Below are positions 34,210 through 48,300 of a DNA stretch of 60,000 nucleotides, piece by piece. The stretch is from Tubiluchus corallicola. Taxonomy: Eukaryota; Priapulida; Priapulimorpha; Priapulimorphida; Tubiluchidae. The notes under the pieces are model-generated. The model searched no databases and was not told the DNA's origin. It was given only the letters and a program-made list of their open reading frames with translations. Every line of letters begins with the position of its first letter. Position 1 is the stretch's first letter. The position numbers were made by a program, and so were the translations under genes. The stretch spans positions 64,001 to 124,000 of the forward strand of contig JAQGDQ010000073.1 of assembly GCA_030141605.1 (NCBI GenBank), in the 5' to 3' direction.

Positions 34210-37200
34210 AATTTGTGACTACTCACTAGCCAACAGCCATTACAATAAAAATAACCTATCTCAACGATCACAACTTTCCTTCTCACGTCAATATTACTAA
34301 TATGACATTTTGGATTATGCAGGTTAAGGGCTATAAATTTTTTGGCGTAGTTTGCTCAAAGTAACTGGCACTATTCAAAGGCAAGAAAGAGGAAGCATCT
34401 AAAACGCCATGCACTCATAGAGGTCAAGTAATCTGGGTAATGACATTGTGCTTTTTAATGAAATAAAGAAAAAAAGTTAATTTGGAGAAACTGCTACTTT
34501 AGTATGTATTGTTTTCATTCTTTTGTTGTAAAAATATAGTGATAATTTATATATAAATACTTCGTTAAGTGTTTCACCCGACCTCCCAAAACTTGTCCTC
34601 CACAACACATTATGACTGAAGAGTCATATGTCTGACTCATTCGAAGTTTTGGAAAAGCAGTTTTTTCTCTGTGACTGTTGGCATCAAATTTTTATTTTCA
34701 TTTGTTTAATTTAGTTTTTTAACTATTTTATCACCGTGTCTTTTTAATAATATTTTAAAATAGCTTTCATTTAACTTTAGCTCTGAGCAGCCAGTATTAA
34801 GTTTATGGCCCTATTATGACCAAAAACATTTTAGCTGTACAGCGTTTATGAGACGCAAGCTACTTTGAGCATCCGCAATTGGTAGGCACACCCCGAAGCA
34901 TAGGATACGGATCGATCAGCTGTTGTGACGGTTTGTTGCCTTGAAGCAATATTACGAAAACTAACTAGGTCTGGTTCCAACCAGTTGCAAGTGGTTTTTC
35001 GGCCTTGTTTATTGATTGCAGGACTCGAGCAGGTAGAGAATGCCAGTGACAGTAATGCTAATAATAGTAATAAACAGGAATGTGGCACACCCGTGTAGCA
35101 CACCTGAGCGTCTTTACCAGCTGTCTAGCAACGATCGCATAGTAAATGTAAACAAAAAGTTGAACGCAAGCGGTCATGAACCACTGGAAACTGTGTGCGC
35201 GCGACCCTAGTTTTTAAAAAGAGTTGTAAGCTATAAAAATGTACATGTTGGACCTTTTTCTAGTAAATGTGACGGATGATGAATGCAATTCAAACAAGCG
35301 CTTCTAAATTGGCTCCTGCACTTCTCTAGTACATACATGATAAAACCTTGAGTTAAACATTTATTTAAGTGGTATATCTTTCTCGACCTGCAAGTCAAAA
35401 TAATCCAGTTTGTTAATTTTATATTTGTTTTCAAAAGCTTTAGTTCTTTTTTGCAACATTAGTCACCTGCGACATTATACAATTTAGGTCTCTATCTCTG
35501 TGTTTGCTTTGGGACTAATTACTCCTTTTACGTAATCAACGAAACACTTACGTGATTTTATTCAACTAGACAAGTTGTCATAACTGCAAACATTTACAAA
35601 CACTGTACTTGTGATTCTGCAGGCCGCACTATCGCATAAAAACTACACCAGCGCTAAATAAAGCATTACTAAAATTTAATATACTTAGTAGGTTTAATAA
35701 TTTTTTAACTCGCTGTTGCATACTATATCTTCAGTAAATATGTGTAGTCATCATTTGCAGCCGAAGTATTGTATGAAGTCATAAAATTTAACTGTGCGCC
35801 CGCTTAGTGAATGCAAACCAGTGGGTATTCTGCAGCTACACTTGAATCATTTTCTTATGTCTATACTGAGTGGTCAAGTATGGCTTGTAGTAGAGAATTT
35901 GATTTACTGGCATTAATTTTAAGAACCCATCGAACGTGTTCAGTCTCACATTGTGTTGATGAGCTTTTACACTGTTTTATGTGTCTGTAGTTTTTAATCG
36001 AGATGCATTTCACTTAAGTTTCAACCTATATACAAGTTTGTAGCTCATCCAGTAATTGCTACTACGTATTGCATGCATTTTTTGACAATTTTGTACGATG
36101 ACGTGGCGATTTGTCAGATAACAAACTATAAGATAAACACTCTAACAAATATTTGGTTCTCTATGTCCTTTTGTTGACACTTTTTGTAACATCTGATCGC
36201 AAGCTAGGATTAATGATTCATTTACAGTCCAACAACCGAGCATTAACCTTGACTTAATCTATTACACCTATGACTGAACTGTTTGTACAGCTATAATAGT
36301 AACTAGCTAGGTCTGAACTGTTTGGAAAGGTTTTGTATGATTATAATGCTTATCAAAGTTCTTTGACAAGCAATAAATAGATTTTATGCTGACATACAGG
36401 CCTTATGTCTATACCCGCGCATGAGTAATAATGACTGCATATACAAAATATACATGCATGTAATGCGTTACTTGAGGCAAGTGAAAGTTTTTGAGCTTTA
36501 ATTTAGAGAAATATAAATACATACTTCAATTAATTCACCATCCATCACTAAACTTCACCTCGAAACTTAATAGTTTCTTTACGTATTTTTTCTTAGCAAC
36601 AAGTTTCTACAGCTTTTTGTAAATTATTGTAAGTGAGCTGACAGATCCTCTTTTTCAATGAATGAGTGGAGGCAAGTGTCAGTGCAAGAATGCCTCGATT
36701 GCTTGAAGTGCCTAGAAGAACTAGACACTTTCAACTGCTACTTAATCGGGAATGCCAAGTTGACAATGCAGCTCGTTTCTGCAGATCTTAATATATATGT
36801 TGAGCAAAACAAATACAAGAGAACATCTTGTGGCAAACGTGGAAACTGAACTCAGCATTCGTACATTCTTAACTACATTCAAGTAGCTGTCAAATGCAAC
36901 TTCAAATGATATGTGGTACGACAACGTCACGGTTATTCCTATTTTGTGGTTTTTAAAATTAACAAAATACTGTAATTATAAAGACAATTATTATTCAAGT
37001 TACAAAATTTTTTGAAAGGTTTCCAAATTTAAAGCTTTGTAAAGTTTGTAAAAAACCTTTTATCTTGAATGCAGTTAAATACAGTAGTATAGCTTGTGTG
37101 GCGGATATCCATTGACGTGAATGAAGCGTTTTGGAAGTAAAATTGTAATACACAGTGCCTGCATTCATCAATGAATTCTTTATAAAACCTTTCAAGAATG

Positions 37201-40005
37201 ATTAATCCGGTTGAGCTTCAGTCTAGTGATATTAAGGCTTAACGAGTTCGATGAATTCCGGTCCTGGAAATCTCTGACTGTGTAAACATTCCAGCCCTAT
37301 AGTAGTACCCTTCGATTTTGTCCGCTAGTGAGTTCCGGTCCAGTCCGATGAGGTTTGGCTCAATGAGCTGCAGTTAAATAAATGGATAAAATCTTGCTAA
37401 GCTTTGTTGTGGCTCATTTCCGATTTTTGGGAAGTGAGCTACGTTCCCCAATCCCCCAAGATTTTTTATTGGCTAAATTTTATTGTTGTGTCAGCACCCT
37501 AAACAGAGACATAAACATAGGACAATTCGTCAAACAGTACTTTTGCAAACAAGGGCTTAAAGGAAGACAAGACGATTTTTCATATACTACCCCATTTTCA
37601 AGTCTGATAAAAAGTATACATTTTGACACAGTCAATACTGCAAAGGCGTTTCTGATAAATAAATAAGAGATTAGAAACTTAATTAACGACGGGCGAGTCC
37701 AACTATTGATGACATCACAAACTAACAAAATTTTCAACAGCAAAAATGTTCCACGAGCGTGTTGCACGTGTTTGCGAAAGCGAAAAGTGAAGATATTCAG
37801 TGTGCTGTACTAAAACTAGGCAAGTTTTAAGATAAAAATTCAAATTTCAAATTTATCGGTGTGCTCACACATAAGCTGTCGAACAAGTTTAGTTAGTCAC
37901 AAACCAACACAACTGAACGGAAAGGTACAGTACCTGTTTTTTTGTGCATAGCGCTTCCGAAATGCAGGCGCTAGTGCCCGTCTAACTAGTGAATGGCGAA
38001 ATGCATGTAACAACGAAGAACTAGAGTCACAAACGTAGTTTGTGTGGTAATAATTATTTCACGTAAGTCATTTTTGAAAAAAATAGTATGTTTCCTTTCA
38101 ATATTTTAAAGAGCAAATTTCTTTTAACCTACATTTAAGATTGGGTCCCGTTTTGCTTTAAAGAAAAAATAGAGCGCTACGTTGGTACATGCAAGAGATA
38201 CTAATAATGTACGTTGTAACAGTATTTATAGGGTAACATAACATGAGGCACTATCCTTAAATAATTAGGCTTATAAACCTCTGAAAGGAAGCAATCGTAG
38301 GCTTTTAAGCTTAACAGTAAAAGTCAAGGAACTCTGTAAGGCTGCTGTGAGCGTCTTTTATGTCATTTTATGCTGACAGAACGGCGGGCACGTGGCAATA
38401 TAACTGTTTAGTCATAGATTGACCAAATCAGGAGACCACAAATTAGTGAAAATCATAAAACCTGTGCGTATAGCCCATAAGAGCATTGAAAATGAAGACC
38501 CAGTTAAAACTAATACTCTGGGTGGTATATACTGGCTTCAAGGCATCGACGTATGTTTGCACTTTTCTTAGATCCGGTTCTTGTTGTTGTTTTCAACAGA
38601 GAAAGTAAAGATTTGCTCCTGCATATACGACATTTCTGCGAAATGTTTATCGCTTTGGTCCCCGCAACGTATCCCAGCTAATAACATTATCAACAGGCTC
38701 TCTCGCCGTATGAAATAAGTAGCCACTAAGCAGAGCTATGTCTTAATTAAAAGTTAAAAATCGTTTGTGTTTGGAATCATTTTAGACCGACAAGATCGGC
38801 TGCATAGAACTTTCGAGTTTCAATTTGACTTCTATATAGATAATAGATGAATTGACTTTTATTGTATGGGCAGTAGGTACGGCCGATCAACTTTACAAAC
38901 GCAAATACGGAATAATTATCATATATACACATGCACGTGCGAACAAATTTTGCTACTGTTATACGCTATGACTGCATAAGATATGCCAGTGCACCGTTAT
39001 CATTTATGTTACATAACTAAGGAATACACTGGTTTACAGTATTTAACAAGAACAAAAAATGGCATTCATTGCCACAGTAACATTAATACGTTTCTAGATC
39101 AGTAACAGTAACACAGGTTTCTAGATCAAACTGAATCTAATAGGATTTCTAGAAGCAATTTCCCTGAACCAGTAGTAGTACTATAGTGAAGTCGAGTGTC
39201 CTTGCAAAATGAATGAAAGTGGTAAGAGTATAGGGTTTTAATCAACTTCAGGAAGAATCAGGACCCTGATAAAATTTTTAAATTCTTTATAACAAGAACA
39301 ATGCCCATTTCATAAACAACGTTGGAAAATCCAACGTTCTCATTGCACACTTGAAGTTGTCATTGGAAAACATATAAAGCAAATTATACATTTCCTGATG
39401 GCGGCTTCTAATGTGCAGTGAAAATGTTGGGTTTTCCTAATAAAATTTACTATGCAGTGAGCTGTTTATGAACCAGCAACCTGAATTTGTAATTATCACA
39501 TCAAAAAGTAATGTCAAACCCGCTTGTGCCTGCCAGTAATTGCAATCTAAAAGGATTACATAAACAATTAAAAAATATAATGATGATAATTAGTAAAGGC
39601 AGCTTTAAGCGCAGTTTGCTCTTTACGTACACTTTAAAAACGAGTTCAAACTTCATATGATATATTTATTAATGCATATTTTAAGCATTTGCCTGTTGGT
39701 TTAGATTAAGTTAATTTTTGCCTGTCAATGACGTGTGGAGTGTTGAAGTGACAGAAGATGTTGGTTTAGGGCGTAGCTAAAGAGGTGGAACTACCGTCTG
39801 CGAGGATGCTGTGTGGAAAAGTTTTCAAATTCAAAAAAAGAAAAATCGTGAATAAAATACAAAATACCGAGAAAACTGATAAGATGAAATAAACCGTAGA
39901 ACAAATGTAGTATTAGCAATACTAAAGAGCATCGTGACCCTCATGAACGCATTTATGACACCAGAATTCAAGTCATAATGCCTATGGTTAGTTAAAACGG
40001 TTATT
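34210..40005. other. Long intergenic stretch, no supported gene
   Basis: Several frames of 60-95 codons occur (36658-36849, 37382-37666 plus; 34846-35103, 37480-37767 minus), none with a domain I recognise or convincing splice context. TAGATC-containing short repeats lie near 39090-39130. Confidence 0.4.
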
Positions 40006-40009
40006 AGTA

Positions 40010-40420
40010 ATTTTTATCAAGGCTGCGACTCTTCAGTGCATATGTAAGTAGTATCTTCATGTACAACAGTGAAATGTGGGTTTGACTGCAATTCATGAGA
40101 CAAAAATAGACGTGTTCCACAGAGATCTACTACAAATAAAAAATAAAATGGCAATATATCATTTCTAATGAGCACATGATCTTTGGAGCACTAAAATCAG
40201 TATCAGGAGGCTATGACGGGTAGGACATTTAATGAGATTGCCAGAAACAACTCCTCGAAGACTAGCATTAAACTAGGCACTGAAATTAATAAAGATTTAC
40301 AACAGCCGGGACCAAGCTTAAAACTGGCATTACAAGAGTTGAAAATTTTAGCTGCAGACAGGAAACAGTGGGGTGCTCTAATAAGGGATAGTGGCTCAGT
40401 GTTTACAATAGATGTTTAGA
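40010..40420 (+). mobile_element. C-terminal fragment of an RTE-like non-LTR retrotransposon
   Basis: On the plus strand, in broken frames: RLFSAYVSSIFMYNSE (about 40025-40072), then VGHLMRLPETTPRRLAL (about 40218-40270), then AADRKQWGALIRD (about 40350-40390). These are the conserved blocks following the RT domain in RTE-type elements. There is at least one frameshift and several stops, so it is inactive. No upstream RT palm or 5' end is seen. Confidence 0.8.
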
Positions 40421-40554
40421 ACAACAGAAGAAAAAGAAGAAGAATTAGTATCCTGTTTTTATCGTTTTCTTCGAAAATTTAGTTTTTCTACTGAATCATC
40501 AATCCGTTTTTAATCTCAAGATTCAACATCTTTTGAAAAGTTTTTTTCTATATG

Positions 40555-40610
40555 TTTCTTGCTTGAGTTTGCCTAGTGGTTACGCCTCTGGTTAGGCCCA
40601 TGGTTAGTGA
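40555..40610 (+). repeat. tRNA-like fragment, possible SINE head
   Basis: GTTTGCCTAGTGGTTACGCC, then TCTGGTTAGGCC, resembles the D-arm and anticodon arm region of a tRNA-derived SINE. No complete cloverleaf follows. Confidence 0.25.
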
Positions 40611-40641
40611 TTAGCAAATTGAAGCTGAACAACTGTCAAGC

Positions 40642-40740
40642 AGTTCCAGTTATTGATATTTGGGTAGCTGTGAATTATTTTTCGGTCAGAAACAATTCCA
40701 GTTATTGATTTTTAGGTAGCTGTAAATTATTTTACGGTCA
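40642..40740. repeat. Tandem duplication, unit 52 bp
   Basis: TTCCAGTTATTGATATTTGG, then GTAGCTGTGAATTATTTT(T)CGGTCA, at 40644 recurs at 40696 with few changes. A recent local duplication. Confidence 0.8.
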
Positions 40741-40744
40741 TGCA

Positions 40745-43170
40745 AATAAATACAAATTGACTGAGAGAGTGTTATAATTCGGTATATTTTAAAGCCTGAA
40801 TGAATAAACCGTTCAGTGGCGGTCTTTCTCTCTGTAGATGGCCGTGGCGAGTCCAGCTACTGGCATATTTTACCTTGGGCCCGGAATAAAGAGCTGAAAC
40901 TACAAAGGTGATTATAACTGTGGGATACTTTCGCCAACGCAGTGACCTGACTGAATCCTTGAAGATCAATGAGCACAGTGGCGAGTACTCCATCCATGAC
41001 GTCATTACCGGGATAGTTGAAATTTATTTCCGGCATTCTACGACGCCCTGGGGTGAACCCTGGCGTAAGTCGCGTGATAAGTGAACGAACACATTCAAGG
41101 ACAGGGCGCTCTGACCTTATTCCGCTCCTTGCTGGCAGAGATATACTTTACGCGTACTTTAAATTCTAAGAATGACAGAAATGTACATAAAGTAATAATA
41201 CGTGGCACCACTAGCTTCTCCTAATATAATTATAGTACAGTAAATTGGAAAGATTGGAAATATTCGGTTTATTTGAGCAGTTAAATATATAAAAGCACTG
41301 TGCATGTACCTCACTTCTATTTTATTCGTGCCTTAAAGCTGAAACTGAGAGGACTGAAAGAGAAAGTCTCCGTAATGTAGTCAATGACGAAATGGCGTAG
41401 ATTTCAGAATTAGCAGATGTATGGCACTATTTCTGAGTACACACTAAGAAGGAAACCTTTAATCGCCGCATCGCTCCATTTTTTGGGAACCTCAATAAGA
41501 TCACAATTTGCAAAGCCAAGACAGCCACACAAATAACATGCTGCATTCTGGAGCCTGTAGATAAATTCCGCATGATATTAGTGGCTGGTTTGGATGTAAT
41601 GGGCGCATTTGTAAATACAGTATTGTAAATGAAAATTTTTTATTGATATAACTATGTTGTAATATGCAACTGTTTAAAATGAACTGCAAAGTCAAGTTCA
41701 TATTATTTCGGTACTGAAATAATCAGTGACATTGCTTGTTTAAATACAAACAGTGAATATAGGCTTAGTTGTAATCACATGGATGCAACATTTATCTCTA
41801 ATGATTAAAGTAGTGTCAGAGGTCAATTAACGATTTGGCACACTGCGTCAAAATTTTAACATGGGCAAGTGTATTTTTTGTAATAATTTATGATAGTCTT
41901 GGTAACATTATTAGCTATACATTTATTTAACACTGTATTATTAATCTGTTTGATATTGTATCTGACTAATAAGTAGCTTATATTAGTACATTAGATTGGA
42001 GTATAAAACAGAACCAATAGCTGAAATGATGTACAGAAATATGTGTTTATTTGGACAGTCTGTTTAGTTTACTTTAGACGGGTAAATGCCTAAATCTGAA
42101 CTTTATTTTCACGAAGTCTCAATCATAACCAATTTTTAAATTTTGTAGTTACATTACCTTTCCAAATCAAATTATTTTATCAAAATATTGCTACAAAACA
42201 TTTCAAATACTGATTGTTGATTAGCAATGTTATTTGGAACGGCCTTAAAATGCAATGCAATGTAACAGAAAATTTGCACTGGAAAAGCTCATATCAGATA
42301 CTCACCTATAATCGCGGAAAACGATTATTTAGTATTGCCCACTACAAGTACTTATTCAGCCCAAACCTATATATAAACGCAAAGCTAAAACGCATCTGAC
42401 TGTATGCTGCATAGATCGCCTAAAAATAATTACACTTTTATGAAACATTAAAAACGCTGCCATCAGTGTATTCATGTACTTATGAATGGTTTAACATCTT
42501 GCCTGCAACTAGACGTCCATTTATGTAAAAACGTATTTTAAAATAAAAGGTTAATCATCCTCGTCACCTTTTCACTTTCAACCCTTCTAAAGTTGTGATA
42601 ACGGCACAAGAAAGGACATGTACAAGCACAGGTGTGACCCTTCTGCAGTTTATGAAGGAGCATTTTTATTCTAATAAATTTTGTATGCAGACATTTAAAG
42701 TAGATAGTTAATATGTGCCATAATGTGTATTGAGTGTGGTTTTGCTATCAGTTGTCACAGAGGCTAACGCTAGGCTAACACCGTCAGCACTTTTACGCTG
42801 ATTAAAGAAATCTTTATTGAGGCGGGAATAAATCACACACTGTGTATTGCACATTCGTGAAATTAACTGAACATCTGACGTAATGTATTATGAATGATAT
42901 TGTATTAATTAGTAAGATATAGCAGATAACCAGAATATTCATTTGTGTTTGTTGGAGTATATACCTGCATGGAAATTTCAGAAAACGGCCAAACGGGTTT
43001 GGAACGCTTTTTTCATTTCTTCCATGCATATTTATTTTGTAAATTTCGGTTCTGCAATCAAGCATCACATTCTTATTTTATATTTGTAAAGTCCTTGTTG
43101 ACCTGTACCTAGACTTGTCGAGATTGCATTTTTATTGATTTAAGATTGATTCACTATCTGCTAGTTTTAT
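40745..43170. other. Upstream region of the SLC16-like gene
   Basis: No coding exon is seen. A CpG-richer patch at about 40840-41110 contains a donor-like GGCGTAAGT and might be a promoter or 5'-UTR exon. The rest is AT-rich with chance frames. Confidence 0.3.
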
Positions 43171-43174
43171 TTTA

Positions 43175-43284
43175 GACAGCAAACGATACCGTTTTCTCCT
43201 CGAACTACCGGATCAGTCGGCATCGCGATGCCGGATTCGGATCGGATTTCACTATTGTCTACGGTTGCACACTGCCCTTGCTGA
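43175..43284 (+). promoter_or_regulatory. 5' UTR of the SLC16-like gene
   Basis: A G+C-richer stretch lies directly before the start codon. A pyrimidine-rich acceptor-like TTTTATTTTAG ends at 43175, so the 5' UTR may continue in an upstream exon. An in-frame TGA at 43282-43284 abuts the ATG, fixing the translation start. Confidence 0.45.
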
Positions 43285-43385
43285 ATGGCTGCAGCCAGAT
43301 TCGTTCGAAACCCGAAGCAGAACGTGGATCGAGGGTGGGCATGGGTTGTCATGGTAGCGTCCCACTGGGCGCTGTTCTTGTGCAG
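43285..43385 (+). CDS. SLC16-like exon 1 (start, first half of TM1)
   Basis: ATG at 43285 directly follows an in-frame stop. The exon encodes 33 codons with DRGWAWVVMVASHWALF and ends in phase 2 at donor GTAATC. Confidence 0.88.
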
Positions 43386-45266
43386 GTAATCATCATTAAT
43401 TTTTAACGTGTTGATACTAGGATGTCCTCCTATTTGTTTAATAATTAGCTGTCGTTTCTGTTGGTCAGCGTTATTTTTTGTGCCTGCAATTCGAAATCTG
43501 GCTATCCAGCATACAGCAGCAGGTCGTGCTCAAACTGGATGGTCGTGGCCTGACTCATTTTCAAGGCAATGCCTCTCAGATAAGCCAGTGAACGGTTGGC
43601 CTCGGCGTGCATAGAACCGCTCTATACAAGGTAAATAGCCAGAGTCTGCACGGCGAACGAAACAGCCCAATGAGGAGAATCAAAGTGGTTCACCTGTTCA
43701 TTTAACAGATAAGCCTTGGAGCCATTCTGAACTTTGATTGCCAAACACGAAGTGTTACCTCTGCACCCGACGCATTTGTCTTTTTACAGTGTCTTTATGC
43801 ACTGACGAATGTCATATGCAAATGTAATTTTTTATTAACATTTGTGATGTTCAAAATTTTTATTTCAAATAAAGATTTTACACACATACGCAGAAACTAG
43901 TCAGTGGTCGTGAACTTCGCCTCCCTATCTATCAGAGCAGTCATGCATAATCATAAAGACAACGTGCCCATTAAAGGAAAAGAAAATGGGTACCTGAAGT
44001 ATATTTCAGAAAAATCGCCTTAAAAATTACATGTCTTTACAGAATTTTTATGCATATATCGTACTTGCGCTAAAAGGAAGTTTAGTTTGTTTTCATTTTA
44101 AATCTCCGGCAACACTGTCCCAACCGCGCCATTAAAAGACGTCATATATGCAAACGTAAATCAGGGGAAGACAAGGCAATGTTAAATTATGTCCCAAAAT
44201 GCTTTCCATGCAAATCTATGTTTCTTAGCATTTCGCTTGCCTGCAGGAAAGACTTATGTAACTAGAAATAATAATTTAAAATGTTTGTGATAATTGGTAA
44301 AATATCGCTGACTCAACCTCCAGGATGCACTACTTCCTAGCCAAAAACGTATTTTTAGTCTTATTGACAAGATATAGTAATTTAAAATTTTACTTACTCA
44401 GTAACATGTGTGCTCTGATTATTTTTTCCAAACTTTACACAATGTTATCTAAACTTGTTTCATACGACCTACCATTAAAATGGCTGCGTCTAACGGTCAT
44501 CGCGGGAGTTTAAATTTACAAGTTTTATACAGCGTTACTGTCGACACAAGCCTTACATGCAAAAAGCCAGTATGTAAGTGGCATAAAATTTCAAGACGAA
44601 TTCTTTAAGCTTTACGTAAGTGGACGGTTTTCTTGTGTTTCAAGTCTCAAAAACTTTTATTTTTCACAGGAGCTTTAGTCCTTCACTGACTTCGTCAGCT
44701 GAAATCTACTTGTATGGCTTATATCTTCAAAGACTTGTACGGTCTAGATCTTGAAAGACGTCTTTCAAGACATATGCCATACAAGTAGATTTTATCTGAG
44801 GGTCCGTGAATGACGAAAGCTTCTGTGAAAAATAAAAAATTTTTGAGACTTAATGGGCACCGTCTTCTTTGCGATTATAACCATGACAAGCCTCAGAAGA
44901 GCACTATCTTATTTTCAAGCAGTCATGCATGATGCAGATGGGGTTAAATATTGTCAAGAAAATTTAATATGGTTAATTGTCACAACCAGTGATAGAATCT
45001 ACCGGTTGCTGTTTTTATGTAAGTAATCGCCCCAGTGTTTTTCTCTTTTTACGGACCTTGACGTTCTAGTGCAGGCGTTCTTCTGCAATGGTGCTAAATT
45101 TGTGTACTTCTCAACCTGTTGCCTATCTAGCAGTCAAGTATGATGCAAGTTAAATGAATGTTGCGCAAGAATAGTTTTCTCAAGGCTTTAAATCTTTTGA
45201 CGGGGCCTTGGGTCCTCTCGATTAGTGAACTTATGAAATGTAGTACAATCATTTAACTGTAGGATC

Positions 45267-45363
<97 letters not shown>

Positions 45364-48300
45364 ATGATGAACACAAATTAATCCTACCAGTGAATTATTT
45401 TTTCTTGAAATTCTTCGAGAATCGATGCAGGAAATTTGAGTTTTATTAGGTTTCTTGTTTTGTAAATGCTCATGAAAATACTACGCTTTGGCAATAAATT
45501 AGTCTGTTATGCTTTGGTAATCAGTTGGTGTTTATAACTTTGTTGTAATTATTTTGCAGTGGTCTTTGTTATTCATTTGGTGTGTACACGGTCGCCCTAG
45601 TTGAAGGGCTAAATGAAACCAGAGCACGCGTGGCCCTTCTTGGCTCTTTCCCGCCATCTCTCATGTGCCTTTGTGGTAAGTAAATAACTAAAGAACATAG
45701 ATGTATGGACTGTCGCACGGATTCACAAACAGACAAATGTCATTATGTAACGATGCAGCGTTAATATTTTATTGTTGCAAATACTAAGCATGGGAGATTT
45801 GTATTTAGTTCTTCCAAATGAATAAGTTTAAATGGTTTATTGATATTTTTATTTCAGATTTCCTTTCTGAAAGCTAGGGGATTTGCAAATGACTATTATT
45901 ATTGTTATTATCAATTTCACAAAGGCTTAAACGTCCCACAGGTTCAGACATCTGCTTTGCCTGTTTGCAATTTAGTGAAGGTCTGAAGATAGATAGAAAT
46001 TTATTTTTTACATGGATACATTAAAATTACATGTAAACAATGTTTCCACGATGGTCCGTTATGGCCATAATGGGCAGTTAGTAAAATTAAAAGAGACCAT
46101 TTTAAATAAGTAAATTACTGAAAGACAGTCAAGTTCATTACAAAAGCATGTTACATATTACATACATGGCGATCTGCAGAAAACGAGTAAAGCTACCGCA
46201 GCTGTCTAAAAATGCATGCAAATAAAATCTTGCACTCCTTTCGTCTCACTGCTGCTCTAGTAACCAAGAAGACCTCGATGTGCGAACATACTTGTATTCC
46301 AAGTGCATGGATAAAATTGTACATCCAAAGGTGGATTTTTAACTAACTAAATTGGCTTTATACTCTGAGGTTGATTTAGTGTCTGAATGTGTACGGCACA
46401 TGTTACATAATTTTGTTTTCAAATTATTATAAACTTATCCGGGTCTGACAGGTGAAGAACAAATACAAGTGACTATAGAGAGAATATTGCTCTCGTACTG
46501 AATCCTGAATCCCTTCTAAACCTTTAATGACTTTGTCCATTTGTACCTCTGTTGGCAGTACATGTAGATACGCGGATTTATTTTGCCTCTGTGTCACTAG
46601 AAACACACTGGATGGTGTCTCTGCAATCCATATGCAATGAAAAGTGCTTGGGCAAAGTTGTTTCATACCAGCAGAGCATAGCCTAAGGATACTGTTCTGT
46701 TAACATTACAGACATGCAAAAAGGCGACGTGTTAAGGACTCAGCTTACAAAGAACCTATCAAATAAACCAAGATAAATGACTGCTGTTGCAGATGTGTAA
46801 TGAAAAAAAAACTGCCAGGTGGGGATATCTATTTAAATGAACCATGCAAGTGTGTCAAATACTTTTCAAGGACCTAATATGGTATATTCTGCTTATCAAT
46901 TAAAAATAAACAAATTCTGTTTATTAGGCAGTATAGTACTCGTTATAGATTGTAATAAAGGTCTTTATTTACTTAGCCAGACACAATCCAGTAGCTAGGT
47001 TTGATGTCCAGTTTAAAGGTTAACAAACTTGAACCCTTCTTACTGTTGTCTTAAGGTAAACCAACTGGCTGAGCTTGAGTCAGTCTTTGCTTGGAGACAT
47101 CTGGCAAACAGAAAGGCCACTCATACTGCCATAGTGTTACAAATAACTGAACGCATCAATTCGGTGAAGATCATTAATAAAATATTACTGTGGTGCAGCA
47201 TCGTAATTAATTACTATACCGACCTGTACTTAACCTCAGGGTAGTAAATCAATGTCGCAATTTGCAATTCAGAGGCTATTGTATTTTAAATGAAAGAATA
47301 TACATAACACTGTGTAAAAGCCTGTATAAAGCAAAACTATAGCTGTACGAAAACTAGCTCTGTGCATAATTTCTCTATACAAGAGTTCAAAACATTTAGC
47401 TAATTTGCAGCTAAAACAATTCATAATTTTGCTAAAAGGGTTCAAAATTTTAGAAATGTGCACCTAGAAAAAGTCTTAGGTCATTTATATGGCTTCACAT
47501 ATGTAGAGAATTTAAGAGAAATAACATTTAAATTACCCTGCTTGGCTTCAGCCTGCATTTTGTTAGTTATTATTGTTTGTATTTTAATGGGCAGTTGTGA
47601 TTTCAAGTTTTACAAATCATTACTATTTGGAAAGTGTACAAATGCATGCGAGTCTCCATGAAACAATGTGTGCCAAGGACCAATTTGAATTTGCAATGAA
47701 CCTAATTGTTTGGTAGTAGTAATTATTAATATTTTAAGCAAACAGCTGTATTTTCATTGACAGTTATACAGTTCATTAAATTCAATTTTCATATTCTCTT
47801 AATTACAGCTCCATTGGCAAGTATTCTGTGTCAGAAGGTTGGGGTGAGGATGGCGACCATTATTGGCAGTCTTTTTATGGCAGTTGGTTACTCACTAAGC
47901 TATTTTGCAACGAATATTTATTTCCTGTACATATCTTATGGAATTTTAGTTGGTGAGTGAATAAACTGATGCAATTTAAAACATTACTAATGTCATATTA
48001 TATCTTAAGGGAGAACCTGAGAGGTGCATGATGGGTACTAGGTACCCATTTAAAATCTTAAACTATTAGTTGGTGGGTTATAATCGTCATGCTACTTGAT
48101 GTCAAGTATAACCAGAGAGACGAGAGGCATTTAATAAGTAAACGCCACTTTAGAGAATCAATTACTAGTAACTTTTGGGCATTTGATTTGGACAACTGAT
48201 GTACATGTATAAACAAACTGTTTTGTTTCCTATGGCAAGTTAACGTGTCAACCTTATTTTATTACGCATTCTCTTAAGCCCTTGCTTCTTCTTGTTTTGT

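Noticed and set aside
34846-35103. Minus-strand frame of 85 codons resembling a secreted peptide precursor (Leu-rich start, later QGRK)
   Set aside because: It begins at GTG with no ATG in frame. The Leu run comes from an AT-rich TTA/CTA stretch, the upstream acceptor (GCTCAG) is poor, and no downstream exon is needed. Chance is the simpler explanation.
37382-37767. Overlapping 94- and 95-codon frames on opposite strands
   Set aside because: Neither shows a domain, splice context or plausible composition. Such lengths occur by chance in this much DNA.
45188-45376. Ser-Leu repeat protein on the minus strand
   Set aside because: Artefact of the GA microsatellite inside an SLC16 intron.
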